A stretch of 64,000 nucleotides of DNA from Hominifimenecus microfluidus (GCA_020687485.1 JAJEQR010000012.1:1-64000); one strand, 5' to 3'. Positions 8,558 through 18,725 are shown, counted from the first letter of the stretch. Program-made: numbers and translations. The notes: generated from the sequence alone by a model not told the origin.

Positions 8558-9403
8558 TTATTCCCCCGTTTCCTTCAGTGTAGTAATTACAAGCACCGCA
8601 TCCAGATGATTAAAATCAACCACCGGCACCAGATAGCCGGACTTCGTCAGGTGATTGGCATCGATCTGCAGTTCCTGTGCATACCCGATCAGGATGCCGG
8701 GAAGATACAGGCTACTGGTATTACCGGTTACAATCTTATAGTCGTCCTGAATATCTGCGTCTTTGTCGATCTTCTCCAGACGAAGCTTTCCTTCTTCGTA
8801 GAGCTCCAGATTGCCGGTCACAATACAGGAATCCTTGGAAAGCACAGACATTGCGCCAACATTGCAGCCGTCATCCGCAATCATGCGGACCGTAGCTGAG
8901 TTCAGAGTCACCGAAGTAACGATTCCCACAAGACCGCCCTGCGCAATCACGTTCATATTCACCTGAATGCCATCGTTACTTCCGCGGTCAATCAGGACGG
9001 TTTTATTCCAGTTACCGGAATTATTGCCGATCACATGCGCGCCGACGGTATCATAATCCGGATACTGCTCCTTCATATCAAGCAGCTCCCGGTACTGCTC
9101 CAGCTCCGCAAGCTGAAGCTGATACTGTGTGTTCTCCGCGCGAAGAAACTCCACTTCTTCCTGCAGTGCGGTATTCTCATCCTGTACCCGCTTCAGCTCC
9201 GCGACCGATTCGATCTCGCCGGACAGAAAACCTCCGACCTGGTTCAGGCCGCGCTGCATCGGCATCAGCACCGTGTTGATCACATTGCGCACACCGTTAT
9301 TCACGGTGCTGCTCACGGTACTCACGATAATCAGAATCAGGCACAGTCCGATCAGTACAAGCAGAAAGTGTTTGGGACGTATACGGGAATCTTTATTCTT
9401 CAT
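8558..9403 (-). CDS. mreC: Rod-shape-determining protein MreC
   Basis: A 281-residue bitopic protein: a short basic cytoplasmic start, one membrane helix (about residues 12-32), a coiled coil (about 60-105, ELKRVQDENTALQEEVEFLRAE) and a beta-barrel domain with the MreC pattern (VIGNNSGNWNKTVLIDRGSNDG, GLVGIV). It is a scaffold of the elongation complex. It follows radC by only 26 nt. No mreB gene lies in between, which is where many Clostridia carry it. Confidence 0.92.
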   Translation of the reverse strand: MKNKDSRIRPKHFLLVLIGLCLILIIVSTVSSTVNNGVRNVINTVLMPMQRGLNQVGGFLSGEIESVAELKRVQDENTALQEEVEFLRAENTQYQLQLAELEQYRELLDMKEQYPDYDTVGAHVIGNNSGNWNKTVLIDRGSNDGIQVNMNVIAQGGLVGIVTSVTLNSATVRMIADDGCNVGAMSVLSKDSCIVTGNLELYEEGKLRLEKIDKDADIQDDYKIVTGNTSSLYLPGILIGYAQELQIDANHLTKSGYLVPVVDFNHLDAVLVITTLKETGE

Positions 9404-9429
9404 GTAACTTTATCCTCTATATCATATTT

Positions 9430-10128
9430 CTATATCATATTTCGTTCTTTCAAACTAAAATAGCAGTGATCTCCGATAATGATATGGTCTAACAGCGAGA
9501 TTCCCAGAATCTCACCGGCGGAAACCATCCGGTGCGTCAGTAGAATATCCTCCCGGCTCGGAGACGGATCGCCACTGGGATGATTATGGAGAAGTATGAG
9601 AAAAACGGCCTGATGCCTCAGCGCCGCAAGAAATACCTCTCTCGGGGAGATCACGGAAGCGTTCACCGTCCCCTTCGACAGAGTCACCGCACGCAACAGA
9701 TGATTCTTGGTGTCGAACAGCGCCGCCCAGATCTCTTCATGCTCCAGATGACACAGATCCTCCATAAAATAATCGGCTATGGAAGCGGCCGACGTCATGC
9801 AGATCCGTTCTCTGGCATTTTCTTTCGCCATACGCCCGGACAGCTCGCCCAGGCACTGTAGCTGAATCGCCTTGACAGTACCGATCCCAGGGATAGCTGT
9901 CAGCTCCTTCAGCGTACTTCGCGTAATATCTGCCAGCGGATGCCCGCTCCGGCTTCGAAGAAGAAGCTGCTGCGAAAGCTCCAGCGCGGTCATTCCGTGG
10001 CAGCCGCTCTTCAATATCACAGCAAGAAGCTCCGCATCACTCAGAATGCCCGGGCCTCCAGCCGCACACTTCTCATACGGGCGTTCTGTAACCGGCAGTT
10101 CCTTCATGGTAGTAACAACAGGATTCAT
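9430..10128 (-). CDS. radC: RadC family JAB-domain protein
   Basis: A 232-residue RadC-family protein with an N-terminal helix-hairpin-helix-like part (ELTAIPGIGTVKAIQL). The C-terminal JAB1/MPN-type metal-binding motif HNHPSGDPSPSRED is intact near residue 180. The family was once linked to DNA repair, but its true activity is unproven. An AAGGAGG site lies six bases before the ATG. It is the first gene of the shape cluster, as in Bacillus and many Clostridia. Confidence 0.92.
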   Translation of the reverse strand: MNPVVTTMKELPVTERPYEKCAAGGPGILSDAELLAVILKSGCHGMTALELSQQLLLRSRSGHPLADITRSTLKELTAIPGIGTVKAIQLQCLGELSGRMAKENARERICMTSAASIADYFMEDLCHLEHEEIWAALFDTKNHLLRAVTLSKGTVNASVISPREVFLAALRHQAVFLILLHNHPSGDPSPSREDILLTHRMVSAGEILGISLLDHIIIGDHCYFSLKERNMI

Positions 10129-10187
10129 AGGAAACCTCCTTCAGGGTGATCTCTCCATACTTACCCATCCGAAGGAATACAAATGCA

Positions 10188-10208
10188 CTGTGTTATATTC
10201 TAACACAG
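10188..10208. repeat. Inverted repeat at the ynbB-radC junction
   Basis: CTGTGTTA and TAACACAG form an 8-bp perfect inverted repeat around a five-base spacer, overlapping the stop codon of the PLP-enzyme gene. No T-tract follows on the minus strand, so it is either a weak terminator or a protein-binding site before radC. Confidence 0.4.
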
Positions 10209-11489
10209 GGAAAAACCAGCGTCCACCAGTTTCTGTAAAGACATCAAAATTCCATACTTTGCATGATACCATGTAATTCCGCCCTGGAAAAATACGGTAT
10301 ACGGAGGACGAAGCGGTCCATCCGCACTCAGCTCAATCGATGCGCCCTGAATAAAGGCTCCGGCAGCCATAATAACTTCATCATCGTAGCCGGGCATTGC
10401 CCAGGGTTCCGGCGTCACATAGCTGTCCACCGGTGCCGCTGCCTGAATACCGAGACAGAATGCCTTCAGACGCTCCGGCGTATCCAGATCAATCGCCTGG
10501 ATGATATCGTAGCGGGGTGTATCCGCCGTGGGGTGCACGCGGAAGCCAAGGCTCTCATACAGGCTTGCCGCAAAGATTGCGCCCTTCTCAGCTCCGGCTG
10601 TCACCGTAGGTGCCAGGAAGAAGCCTTGATAGAAAGCTGGATTCGTGCCAAGATTGGCTCCAACCTCGCGCCCCAGTCCGGGAGATGTCAGGCGGTGCGC
10701 CACCTGCTCCACGCACTCATGCGTACCGCAGATATAACCGCCGGCCGGTGCAAGACCGCCGCCCGGATTTTTGATCAGAGAGCCGACAATCATATCTGCT
10801 CCCAGATCGGAGGGTTCGATGGTCTCCACGAATTCGCCGTAGCAATTATCCACCATGCAGATGATATCCTTCCGGATGCTCTTTACAAATGCGATCAGCT
10901 CACCGATCTGCTCGACCGAAAGTGTCGGGCGGGACGCATATCCCTTGGAGCGCTGAATCGTCACCAGCTTCGTACGCTCATTGATTGCGGCGCGGATACC
11001 GTCGTAATCGAAGCTTCCGTCCGGCAGGAGATCCACCTGCGCGTATGTCACGCCGTACTCCGCCAGGGAGCCCATCGAAGGGCGGATTCCGATTACCTCC
11101 TCTAGTGTGTCATACGGCTTTCCGACCGGGGAGAGCAGCTCGTCACCAGGGCGCAGATTCGCCGCCAGCGCCAGGTTCAGCGCATGCGTACCGCATGTAA
11201 TCTGAGAGCGTACCAGCGCGTCCTCCGTGTGGAAGGTATCCGCATATACACGCTCCAGCGTATCTCGTCCGTCATCATTATATCCATAACCGGTCGTCGC
11301 CGCAAAATGTGTAGCGTCCACGCGGTTCTTGTGCATTGCCTTCAGCACTTTCAGCTGATTATATTCCGCAATTTGATCAATTCTCGCAAAACGAGATTCC
11401 AGCTTTTTGAGAACCTCCTCGCCTCTTCTTAATACCTCATCGGAGATCCCGCAGTCACGGTACATTTCCGTAAGACAAATTTCACTCAT
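10200..11489 (-). CDS. ynbB: PLP-dependent methionine gamma-lyase family protein (YnbB-like)
   Basis: A 429-residue fold-type I pyridoxal-phosphate enzyme of the YnbB group, sometimes called aluminium resistance protein. The cofactor lysine probably lies in the segment MIVGSLIKNPGGGLAPAGG, after the cofactor-contacting aspartate region MVDNCYGEF. The family resembles Cys/Met metabolism lyases, but its natural substrate is unknown. An AAGGAAAG site precedes the ATG. It follows miaA on the same strand, near mutS-mutL-miaA as in other Firmicutes. Confidence 0.82.
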   Translation of the reverse strand: MSEICLTEMYRDCGISDEVLRRGEEVLKKLESRFARIDQIAEYNQLKVLKAMHKNRVDATHFAATTGYGYNDDGRDTLERVYADTFHTEDALVRSQITCGTHALNLALAANLRPGDELLSPVGKPYDTLEEVIGIRPSMGSLAEYGVTYAQVDLLPDGSFDYDGIRAAINERTKLVTIQRSKGYASRPTLSVEQIGELIAFVKSIRKDIICMVDNCYGEFVETIEPSDLGADMIVGSLIKNPGGGLAPAGGYICGTHECVEQVAHRLTSPGLGREVGANLGTNPAFYQGFFLAPTVTAGAEKGAIFAASLYESLGFRVHPTADTPRYDIIQAIDLDTPERLKAFCLGIQAAAPVDSYVTPEPWAMPGYDDEVIMAAGAFIQGASIELSADGPLRPPYTVFFQGGITWYHAKYGILMSLQKLVDAGFSLC

Positions 11490-11545
11490 ACTTCTTTCCT
11501 TCTCTTGATTTTCGCTTTTCTCTCTTGTTCACTCTCATGTATTCC

Positions 11546-11554
11546 ATTATATCA
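11546..11554 (-). promoter_or_regulatory. Extended -10 promoter for the YnbB-like gene
   Basis: TGATATAAT matches an extended -10 element and overlaps the miaA stop codon, about 60 nt upstream of the YnbB-like ATG. No convincing -35 hexamer is present. GGAAATTTCC, a 10-bp palindrome, lies just upstream within the end of miaA. Confidence 0.4.
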
Positions 11555-12499
11555 CATGGAAATTTCCTTCTCCATTAAGATTTTCTGAATAAAATCCAGA
11601 ATCTCTGAATCATCTGTAAAATTTTCCTTCTGTATCCAGATGACGTCCTGTTCTCTCCGGAACCAGGTCAGCTGTCTTTTGGCAAAATGCCGCGTATCCC
11701 TCTTGATCCGGTAGATGGCTTCCTCTTCCGTGATATCGCCGTCCAGATAATCCAACAGTTCCTTATAACCAAGTCCCTGCATGGAGACCATATTCCTTGT
11801 ATAGCCCATTCTCTTCAGTTTCCGCACTTCGTCCAGGAGTCCATTCTGCATCATCAGATCCACTCGCAGATCGATCCGGCGGTACAGTTCCTCCCGGTCG
11901 CGGTTCAGCACAAAATAGGCAAAATTGTACGGAGAACACTTCTGTTTTTCTTCTTCGTTATGATCAGAAATCCGCTGACCGGTAAAATGGTGATACTCCA
12001 GCGCACGGATCGTCCGTTTAATATTGTTTGCATGGATTTCTTCTGCTGCTTTCGGATCGGCTTCCGAAAGAAGAGCATGTAGATACTCCGCGCCTTTCTC
12101 CGCCGCAAGAGCCTCCAGCTTCTTCCGGTAAGTCTCATCACCTTCCGTCTCCGTAAAGTCGATATCCTTCACCAGTGCCTGAATATAGAAGCCGGTTCCT
12201 CCTGCCACAATCGGAATATGCCCGTGTGACCAGATCTCCTTCATGGCTTCCTTTGCAGCTCGCTGAAACTCCACCACATGAAATTCCTCGTCCGGCTCAT
12301 AGCAGTCAATCAGGTAATGGGGCACGCCCTGCATTTCCTCCCTTGTGACCTTCGCGGATCCAATATCCATATGGCGGTAAACCTGCATGGAATCGGCGCT
12401 GATAATCTCTCCGCCGATCGCCTTCGCCAGCAGGATCGAAAGTGCCGTCTTGCCAACCGCTGTCGGTCCTGTAAGTATAACCAGTGGCATTTTTCTCAT
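11552..12499 (-). CDS. miaA: tRNA dimethylallyltransferase MiaA
   Basis: MiaA transfers a dimethylallyl group to A37 of tRNAs that read codons starting with U. The product is then methylthiolated by MiaB, encoded in the same operon. The 315-residue protein has the P-loop GPTAVGKT (11-18), the substrate motif DSMQVYRHMDIGSAK and the family core VAGGTGFYIQAL. Its start overlaps the mutL stop codon in an ATGA, so it is translationally coupled. A start three codons further in (MPLVILTG) cannot be excluded. Confidence 0.96.
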   Translation of the reverse strand: MRKMPLVILTGPTAVGKTALSILLAKAIGGEIISADSMQVYRHMDIGSAKVTREEMQGVPHYLIDCYEPDEEFHVVEFQRAAKEAMKEIWSHGHIPIVAGGTGFYIQALVKDIDFTETEGDETYRKKLEALAAEKGAEYLHALLSEADPKAAEEIHANNIKRTIRALEYHHFTGQRISDHNEEEKQKCSPYNFAYFVLNRDREELYRRIDLRVDLMMQNGLLDEVRKLKRMGYTRNMVSMQGLGYKELLDYLDGDITEEEAIYRIKRDTRHFAKRQLTWFRREQDVIWIQKENFTDDSEILDFIQKILMEKEISM

Positions 12500-14556
12500 G
12501 ACACAACCCTCTTGAATTTCTTTTCCAGCTCATACTTCGTCATAGCAATGATCGTCGGACGGCCGTGCGGACACGTATAGGGATTGTCCAGCTGCAGCAG
12601 CTCGTCGATCAGTGCCTCCGCCTCCGCAGATGACAGGCGGTTATTGCCCTTTACCGCCGCCTTGCACGACATCATGGCGACACGCTCCTCCAGAATCTGA
12701 CGACTAGCTCTTTCGTTATCATCTGCCAGACTGTCAATCATCTCCATAAGAAGCTCCTGCTTTGCAATGGAGAACAGGTTATCCGGCACACCGTATACGG
12801 CATATTCCTTCCCGCCAAACGGCTCGATCTCAAAGCCAAGCTTCTCAAAAAGCGGCATCTGCTCCGTAAGCACCTGCGCCTCCCTGCCATTCAGTGTAAG
12901 GATCAGCGGCGGATTCACTTGCTGCGTTGTATATTCCTTCGTCTCCAGCGTCTTCATGGTGCGCTCGAACAGAACCTTTTCATGCGCCGCATGCTGGTCA
13001 ATCATCAGAAACTTATCCTGATACTGCACCAGCCAGTACGTATCGAAGAGCTGTCCCAACAGAACGAACTCCTGCCGCGCCTGCTTCGTAAGGATCTTCT
13101 CCTCGAAGAGATCCAGCTGCACAGGCTTCTCTGAGACGTCCGGCTTTTTCGACAGAATATCATTTTCTGCATTTGTTCCTTTTTCAGGCGTCTTTGCTCC
13201 ACTCTCCACCACGGAAGGCTTCCGTTCTAAACCAGAGTCCTCATTCCTCAGTTTCTGAAGAATTTCCTCATAAGTGGTAAGCTCACGCTCATATACCGGA
13301 TGTTCTCTTACTGTCGCTGCAGAGATACCCGCAGACGTTGTTACCGCAGAGTTCATGGATTCCGGTGACGTTTTTTCTTTCATCTGCCGGAAATCTTCTC
13401 TTTCGAAAATGCTCGGACCAGATTCAGAAGTTTTGGGCTCTGCAGATTTCATCAGCGCTTTCTCACGCTTCGTCTCAAATGGTTCCGGTCCATGACCGGT
13501 TTCCTTTCCCTTCTTTTCTTCCGTGGCCTTCTCCGGCTCATCCTTTCCAGGTGTCACCCTGGGAATCAACTCTTCTCCTGTAATCGCGGTTCGAAGACTA
13601 TCATACACTGCCTGGTAGATCGCGTCTTCCTCCCGGAAACGCAGCTCCATCTTTGTTGGGTGTACATTTACATCCAGAAGCTCCGGATCAACGGAGAGAT
13701 GCAACACCGTAAAGGGATACTTGTGCTGCATGACAAACCCGTGATACGCTGCCTCAATCGCCTTTGTAATTAGTTCGCTCTTAATATATCGTCCGTTAAT
13801 ATAATAATTCTCATACGTGCGGTTGCCGCGGGAGACGAGAGGCTTTCCGACATAGCCCTCCAGATGAATCTTCGGGAAGTCCGCCTGCACCGGAAGCAGT
13901 TCTTTCGTAAGTTCCCGCCCGTACACCGTATAGATGATATCCTTCAGTTTGTGGTTGCCTGCCGTATGCAAGCGGTTCTGTCCGTTGACCAGCAGCCTGA
14001 CGGACACCTCCGGATGGGAGAGAGCCATGCGTTCCACCAGAGCAATGATATAGTTGCCTTCCGTGTTCGGTGACTTCAGAAACTTTCTCCTGGCCGGTGT
14101 ATTATAGAACAGGTTCCGCACCAGAAATGTTGTGCCGGCCGGCGCGCCGATCTCCTGCAGGCTCTTCTCCTCGCCGCCCTCGATGCAGTAGCGCGCTCCC
14201 GTCAGACTGTGTTCCGTCCGGGTAATCAGCTCCACCTGGGCAACAGCGGCAATACTCGAAAGCGCCTCACCGCGAAACCCCAGAGAAGAAACCGTGAGAA
14301 GATCTTCCACACGGGAAATCTTACTCGTCGCATGGCGCAGAAACGCCAGCGGAATCTCCTCTTTGGGAATGCCGCATCCATTATCCGTAATCCGGATCAG
14401 AGACGTCCCTCCGTCACGAATCTCGATCGTAACTGCCGTTGCTCCGGCATCAATGGCGTTCTCCATCAGCTCCTTCACTACAGAGGAAGGGCGCTCGATG
14501 ACCTCGCCTGCCGCGATCTGATTAATGGTTTCCTGACTCAACACCGTAATAGGCAT
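12496..14556 (-). CDS. mutL: DNA mismatch repair protein MutL
   Basis: A 686-residue GHKL ATPase that couples mismatch recognition by MutS to strand removal. N-terminal motifs are ELMENAIDAGA (residue about 29), DNGCGI and GFRGEAL. A long Lys/Glu/Ser-rich linker (about 335-495) follows. The C-terminal domain carries the full metal-binding endonuclease motif DQHAAHEKVLFE (Asp about 520), together with SCKAAVKG and CPHGRPT, so it should nick DNA itself as expected in bacteria without MutH. It lies 65 nt after mutS. Confidence 0.97.
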   Translation of the reverse strand: MPITVLSQETINQIAAGEVIERPSSVVKELMENAIDAGATAVTIEIRDGGTSLIRITDNGCGIPKEEIPLAFLRHATSKISRVEDLLTVSSLGFRGEALSSIAAVAQVELITRTEHSLTGARYCIEGGEEKSLQEIGAPAGTTFLVRNLFYNTPARRKFLKSPNTEGNYIIALVERMALSHPEVSVRLLVNGQNRLHTAGNHKLKDIIYTVYGRELTKELLPVQADFPKIHLEGYVGKPLVSRGNRTYENYYINGRYIKSELITKAIEAAYHGFVMQHKYPFTVLHLSVDPELLDVNVHPTKMELRFREEDAIYQAVYDSLRTAITGEELIPRVTPGKDEPEKATEEKKGKETGHGPEPFETKREKALMKSAEPKTSESGPSIFEREDFRQMKEKTSPESMNSAVTTSAGISAATVREHPVYERELTTYEEILQKLRNEDSGLERKPSVVESGAKTPEKGTNAENDILSKKPDVSEKPVQLDLFEEKILTKQARQEFVLLGQLFDTYWLVQYQDKFLMIDQHAAHEKVLFERTMKTLETKEYTTQQVNPPLILTLNGREAQVLTEQMPLFEKLGFEIEPFGGKEYAVYGVPDNLFSIAKQELLMEMIDSLADDNERASRQILEERVAMMSCKAAVKGNNRLSSAEAEALIDELLQLDNPYTCPHGRPTIIAMTKYELEKKFKRVVS

Positions 14557-14621
14557 ATTTACTTCTCCTTATAGCCATAAGCTGACAGCGTCCATGCGTC
14601 TTTCCGCTTTACCCGCTAATT

Positions 14622-17273
14622 CTAATTACTCTGCCAGCGATTGTTCAGCTTCGTCTGCATCCGGTAAAGCGTATTCAATGCGTCGATCGGTGTCATGGAA
14701 CCAAGATCCAGAGATTTCAACTCCTCCAGAATATCGTCCTCCTTCACCGTATCGAACAGGCTCATCTGATTCAGATCCACCTCATCCGGCCGCGTTACCG
14801 CCGGACTGTTCCCGGCAGATGCCGCCGCGATCTCTTTGGCGCGCACAGTAATATCTGCCGCGGACAGCTCCTCTACCAGAACCTTCGCCCGCGCAATGAC
14901 CGGCTCCGGCACGCCGGCCAGCTTCGCCACCTGAATCCCGTAACTCTTATCCGCACCGCCGCGCACAATCTTTCGCAGGAAGACAATCGAATCCCCCTGT
15001 TCCTTTACAGCGATACAGTAGTTATTCACGCCGCTTAAGCTGCCCTCCAGCTCCGTCAGCTCATGATAATGCGTTGCGAACAGCGTCTTCGCTCCCAGGA
15101 CCTTGGAATTACTGATATATTCCACTACGGCCCACGCAATCGACATGCCATCGAAGGTGCTCGTTCCACGGCCGATCTCATCCAGGATCAGCAGGCTGTT
15201 CTTCGTCGCGTTCCGTAAGATATTCGCGACCTCGTTCATCTCCACCATAAAGGTGCTCTGACCGCTGGCAAGATCATCCGAAGCACCCACACGCGTAAAG
15301 ATGCGGTCGCAGATACCGATATTGGCGGAAGCCGCCGGGACAAAGGAGCCAAGCTGCGCCATCAGGACAATCAGTGCCGTCTGACGCATATACGTCGATT
15401 TACCGGCCATATTCGGCCCGGTAATAATCGAAACTCTCTTCTTGTTATTATCCAGGTATGTATCGTTCGCAATAAACAGATCGTCACGCATCATCTGCTC
15501 AACCACCGGATGACGTCCCTCGCGGATATCGATCACACCCTTCTCATTGATGGATGGACGCACATAATTGTTCTTATCAGCCACATAAGCAAGCGAAGCC
15601 AACACATCGATGATGCCGACAGCCTTGGCGCTCTTCTGAATCCGCACCACCTGCTCCGCCACCTTATCGCGCACTTTACAGAACAGATCGTACTCCAGTA
15701 CGAACAGCTTGTCCTCCGCGCCAAGAATCACATCCTCTAGCTTCTTCAGACGTTCTGTCGTGTAGCGTTCGGCGTTCGTCAGCGTCTGCTTGCGTACATA
15801 ATAATCCGGAACCAGATCCTTAAAGGAATTCGTAACCTCAAGATAGTATCCAAAGACCCGGTTATACTTAATACGAAGATTCTTGATACCTGTCTTCTCG
15901 CGCTCCTCCGCTTCCAGAGATGCCAGCCATTCCTTGCCCTCCGTCTTCGCCAGGCGCAGACGGTCAGCGTCCTCGTTATATCCTTCCCGGATCATGCCAC
16001 CTTCACGCACAGTAATCGGCGGATCCTCCACAATCGCCTTTTCAATTAACTCCGCCATATCCTCCAGCGGGTCCAGCTGATCATAGAGCTCCTGCAGCAA
16101 CGCGGACTTGTGATCCTTCAGCAAATTCTTGATATGCGGAAGCATCTGCAGGGAATTCCGGAAGGCAATCAGATCTCTGGGATTCGCACTCCGATAGGTA
16201 ATCCGTCCGATCAGACGCTCCAGGTCATAGATCGGATTCAGATACTCTCGTAATTCTTCACGGAAAATCATATCCTCATTCATCTCCGCGATAGCGTCCT
16301 GACGCGCCAGAATCTCACTGCGATCAATGAGCGGCTGCTCCAGGAAGTTTCGCAGTGTGCGGGCGCCCATTGCCGTCCTTGTCTTATCCAGCACCCACAG
16401 CAGAGAACCTCGCTTCTGCTTCTCCCGCAGCGTCTCCGTCAGCTCCAGGTTTCGGTGTGTGGAAGTATCCAGCATCATAAATCGTCCCTGCTGATACGGC
16501 GTAATATGGGACAAATGCGCCAGCCCGGATTTCTGCGTGTCATACAGATACGCCAGGAGCGCTCCTGCCGACACGGCTCCGATCGGATAATCAGAGAGTC
16601 CTAGCCCTGCAGTACCGGCTACATGAAAATGATCCGTCAGGCGCTGCAGGCATACTTCATCGTTGAAGCAGTGATTCTCCAGCGGTGACAGCGTAATTCC
16701 CAGACGCCCCTTCAGATCCTCCACATCGATTCCGCTCATGCAGAAGAACGCGTCGTTGCATATGATCTCCGCCGGCATAAATTTATTAATCTCATCGTTC
16801 ATAGCACGCACGGAGGAAACTTCCGTCACCAGGAAATCTCCCGTGCTGACATCCGCGGTGGCCACGCCGAAGGTCTTATCCAGATAGACAATGCTCATCA
16901 GATAATTATTCTTCGTCTCATCCAGCGCCTGCGCGCTCAGATTCGTTCCCGGTGTGACAATACGGATAACTTCCCGCTTAACCAGGCCCTTGGCCTGCTT
17001 CGGGTCCTCCATCTGCTCCGCGATTGCCACTTTATACCCCTTCTCCACCAGGCGGTTCAGATAAACCTCCGCGGCATGATAGGGGACGCCGCACATCGGC
17101 GCCCGTTCCTCCAGTCCGCACTCCTTGCCGGTCAGCGTCAGCTCCAGCTCACGGGATACCGTCTTCGCATCGTCGAAGAACATCTCGTAAAAATCACCGA
17201 GACGGTAGAATAGGATGCAATCCGGATGCTCTTTCTTCGTCTCCAGGTAGTGCTGCATCATTGGTGAAAGCAT
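14622..17273 (-). CDS. mutS: DNA mismatch recognition ATPase MutS
   Basis: An 883-residue MutS1. The mismatch-binding domain begins at once (MMQHYLETKKEHPDCILFYRLGDFYEMF, which contains the Phe-x-Glu wedge in FYEMF). Connector, lever and clamp domains follow, then the ATPase with Walker A GPNMAGKST (619-627), Walker B DEIGRGTSTFDG and the ATHYHEL segment. The ATG directly abuts the miaB stop codon. Length and motifs are complete. Confidence 0.97.
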   Translation of the reverse strand: MLSPMMQHYLETKKEHPDCILFYRLGDFYEMFFDDAKTVSRELELTLTGKECGLEERAPMCGVPYHAAEVYLNRLVEKGYKVAIAEQMEDPKQAKGLVKREVIRIVTPGTNLSAQALDETKNNYLMSIVYLDKTFGVATADVSTGDFLVTEVSSVRAMNDEINKFMPAEIICNDAFFCMSGIDVEDLKGRLGITLSPLENHCFNDEVCLQRLTDHFHVAGTAGLGLSDYPIGAVSAGALLAYLYDTQKSGLAHLSHITPYQQGRFMMLDTSTHRNLELTETLREKQKRGSLLWVLDKTRTAMGARTLRNFLEQPLIDRSEILARQDAIAEMNEDMIFREELREYLNPIYDLERLIGRITYRSANPRDLIAFRNSLQMLPHIKNLLKDHKSALLQELYDQLDPLEDMAELIEKAIVEDPPITVREGGMIREGYNEDADRLRLAKTEGKEWLASLEAEEREKTGIKNLRIKYNRVFGYYLEVTNSFKDLVPDYYVRKQTLTNAERYTTERLKKLEDVILGAEDKLFVLEYDLFCKVRDKVAEQVVRIQKSAKAVGIIDVLASLAYVADKNNYVRPSINEKGVIDIREGRHPVVEQMMRDDLFIANDTYLDNNKKRVSIITGPNMAGKSTYMRQTALIVLMAQLGSFVPAASANIGICDRIFTRVGASDDLASGQSTFMVEMNEVANILRNATKNSLLILDEIGRGTSTFDGMSIAWAVVEYISNSKVLGAKTLFATHYHELTELEGSLSGVNNYCIAVKEQGDSIVFLRKIVRGGADKSYGIQVAKLAGVPEPVIARAKVLVEELSAADITVRAKEIAAASAGNSPAVTRPDEVDLNQMSLFDTVKEDDILEELKSLDLGSMTPIDALNTLYRMQTKLNNRWQSN

Positions 17274-18725
17274 TTACTCTTCTTCCATCCTTCCCATATA
17301 ATAAAATCCTCTGGCTTCTGTCAGACGGACGCTTACAATCTTACCGATCAGAGAAGCGTCTCCCGGAAAATGCACCATCGTGTTGTTCCCCAGGCGGCCA
17401 GTCACATTCGCAGAATCATGATCGTCCATGCCCTCGACCAGAACCTTCATCACACGGCCCAGATCGCGGCTGCAACGCTCCTTCGCAATCTCCTGCACTT
17501 CCTTCAGCAGACGGTCAAAACGGGGCTGCGTCACCTCAATCGGCACCTGATCCTCCATGGCGGCTGCCGGCGTGCCGGTTCTCTTCGAATAGATAAAAGT
17601 AAACGCGCTGTCATAGCGAACCTGACGCACCACATCCATGGTCTCCTCAAAGTCCTCCTCCGTCTCGCCAGGGAAGCCAACAATAATATCCGTCGTCAGA
17701 GAAATATCCGGAATCGCCTCCTGAATCTTCTTCGCCAGCGCCAGATACTGTTCCTTATCGTAATGGCGGTTCATCTTCTTTAACAGGCGGCTGCTTCCCG
17801 ACTGCAGTGGAAGATGCAGATGGCGGCAGATTTTCTCTGACTTCGCCATCACACGAATCAGGTCATCCGACAGATCCTTCGGATGCGATGTCATAAACCG
17901 AATCCGTTCCAGACCGTGGATCTGCTCCACCCGTTCCAGAAGCTCTGCGAAGCTGACCGGCGGGTTCAGCGTCTTGCCATAGGAATTTACATTCTGACCT
18001 AAGAGCATCACCTCCACAACACCGTCCGCCACAAGACCTTCGATCTCTTTGATGATGTCCTCCGGCGCACGGCTGCGCTCCCGGCCGCGGACATAGGGGA
18101 CAATACAATACGTGCAGAAATTGTTGCAACCGAACATGATGTTCACACCGGACTTGAACGGATACTTCCGCTCCACGGGAAGATCTTCCACGATCTGATC
18201 CGTATCCTTCCATACGTCTACCACCATGCCGTCCTCCGTCATGCGCTGATAGAGCAGCTCCGCCAGCTTAAAGATATTGTGCGTGCCGAAGATCAGATCC
18301 ACGAAGCGATAGCTCTTTCGGATCTTCTCCACTACAGTCTCCTCCTGCATCATGCAGCCGCAGAGCGCGATAATCATCCCCGGATGCTGCTTCTTCAGGC
18401 TGTTCAGGTGGCCCAGGCGGCCATAGACACGCAGATTCGCGTTCTCGCGAACCGTGCAGGTATTATAAAGGACGAAATCCGAATTCTCGTCCGTGCTTTC
18501 CTCAAAACCAATCTCCTTCAGGATTCCAATCAACTTCTCGGAATCTCTGGCATTCATCTGGCAGCCGAACGTCGTCACGCAAGCAGTCAGCGGGCGTCCA
18601 ATCTCCGTCTCCTTCTCCTTTACGAGCTGCTGCATCTTCGCGATATAGTAGCGCTGGCGCTTCTCCTCTTCCAGAGGCGGATGGCTGTTTACGTCGACCT
18701 CGTCCGTCATTCTTGTCTCTGTCAT
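17274..18725 (-). CDS. miaB: tRNA-2-methylthio-N6-dimethylallyladenosine synthase MiaB
   Basis: A 483-residue radical-SAM methylthiotransferase acting on i6A37 of tRNA after MiaA. The N-terminal UPF0004 domain supplies the auxiliary cluster cysteines (TFGCQMN, NTCTVREN, GCMMQEE). The radical-SAM motif CNNFCTYC holds Cys 200, 204 and 207. A TRAM domain closes the protein. It overlaps the end of the 5-formyl-THF cyclo-ligase gene by 4 nt and is followed directly by mutS, so both tRNA-37 modification genes share an operon with mismatch repair. Confidence 0.96.
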   Translation of the reverse strand: MTETRMTDEVDVNSHPPLEEEKRQRYYIAKMQQLVKEKETEIGRPLTACVTTFGCQMNARDSEKLIGILKEIGFEESTDENSDFVLYNTCTVRENANLRVYGRLGHLNSLKKQHPGMIIALCGCMMQEETVVEKIRKSYRFVDLIFGTHNIFKLAELLYQRMTEDGMVVDVWKDTDQIVEDLPVERKYPFKSGVNIMFGCNNFCTYCIVPYVRGRERSRAPEDIIKEIEGLVADGVVEVMLLGQNVNSYGKTLNPPVSFAELLERVEQIHGLERIRFMTSHPKDLSDDLIRVMAKSEKICRHLHLPLQSGSSRLLKKMNRHYDKEQYLALAKKIQEAIPDISLTTDIIVGFPGETEEDFEETMDVVRQVRYDSAFTFIYSKRTGTPAAAMEDQVPIEVTQPRFDRLLKEVQEIAKERCSRDLGRVMKVLVEGMDDHDSANVTGRLGNNTMVHFPGDASLIGKIVSVRLTEARGFYYMGRMEEE

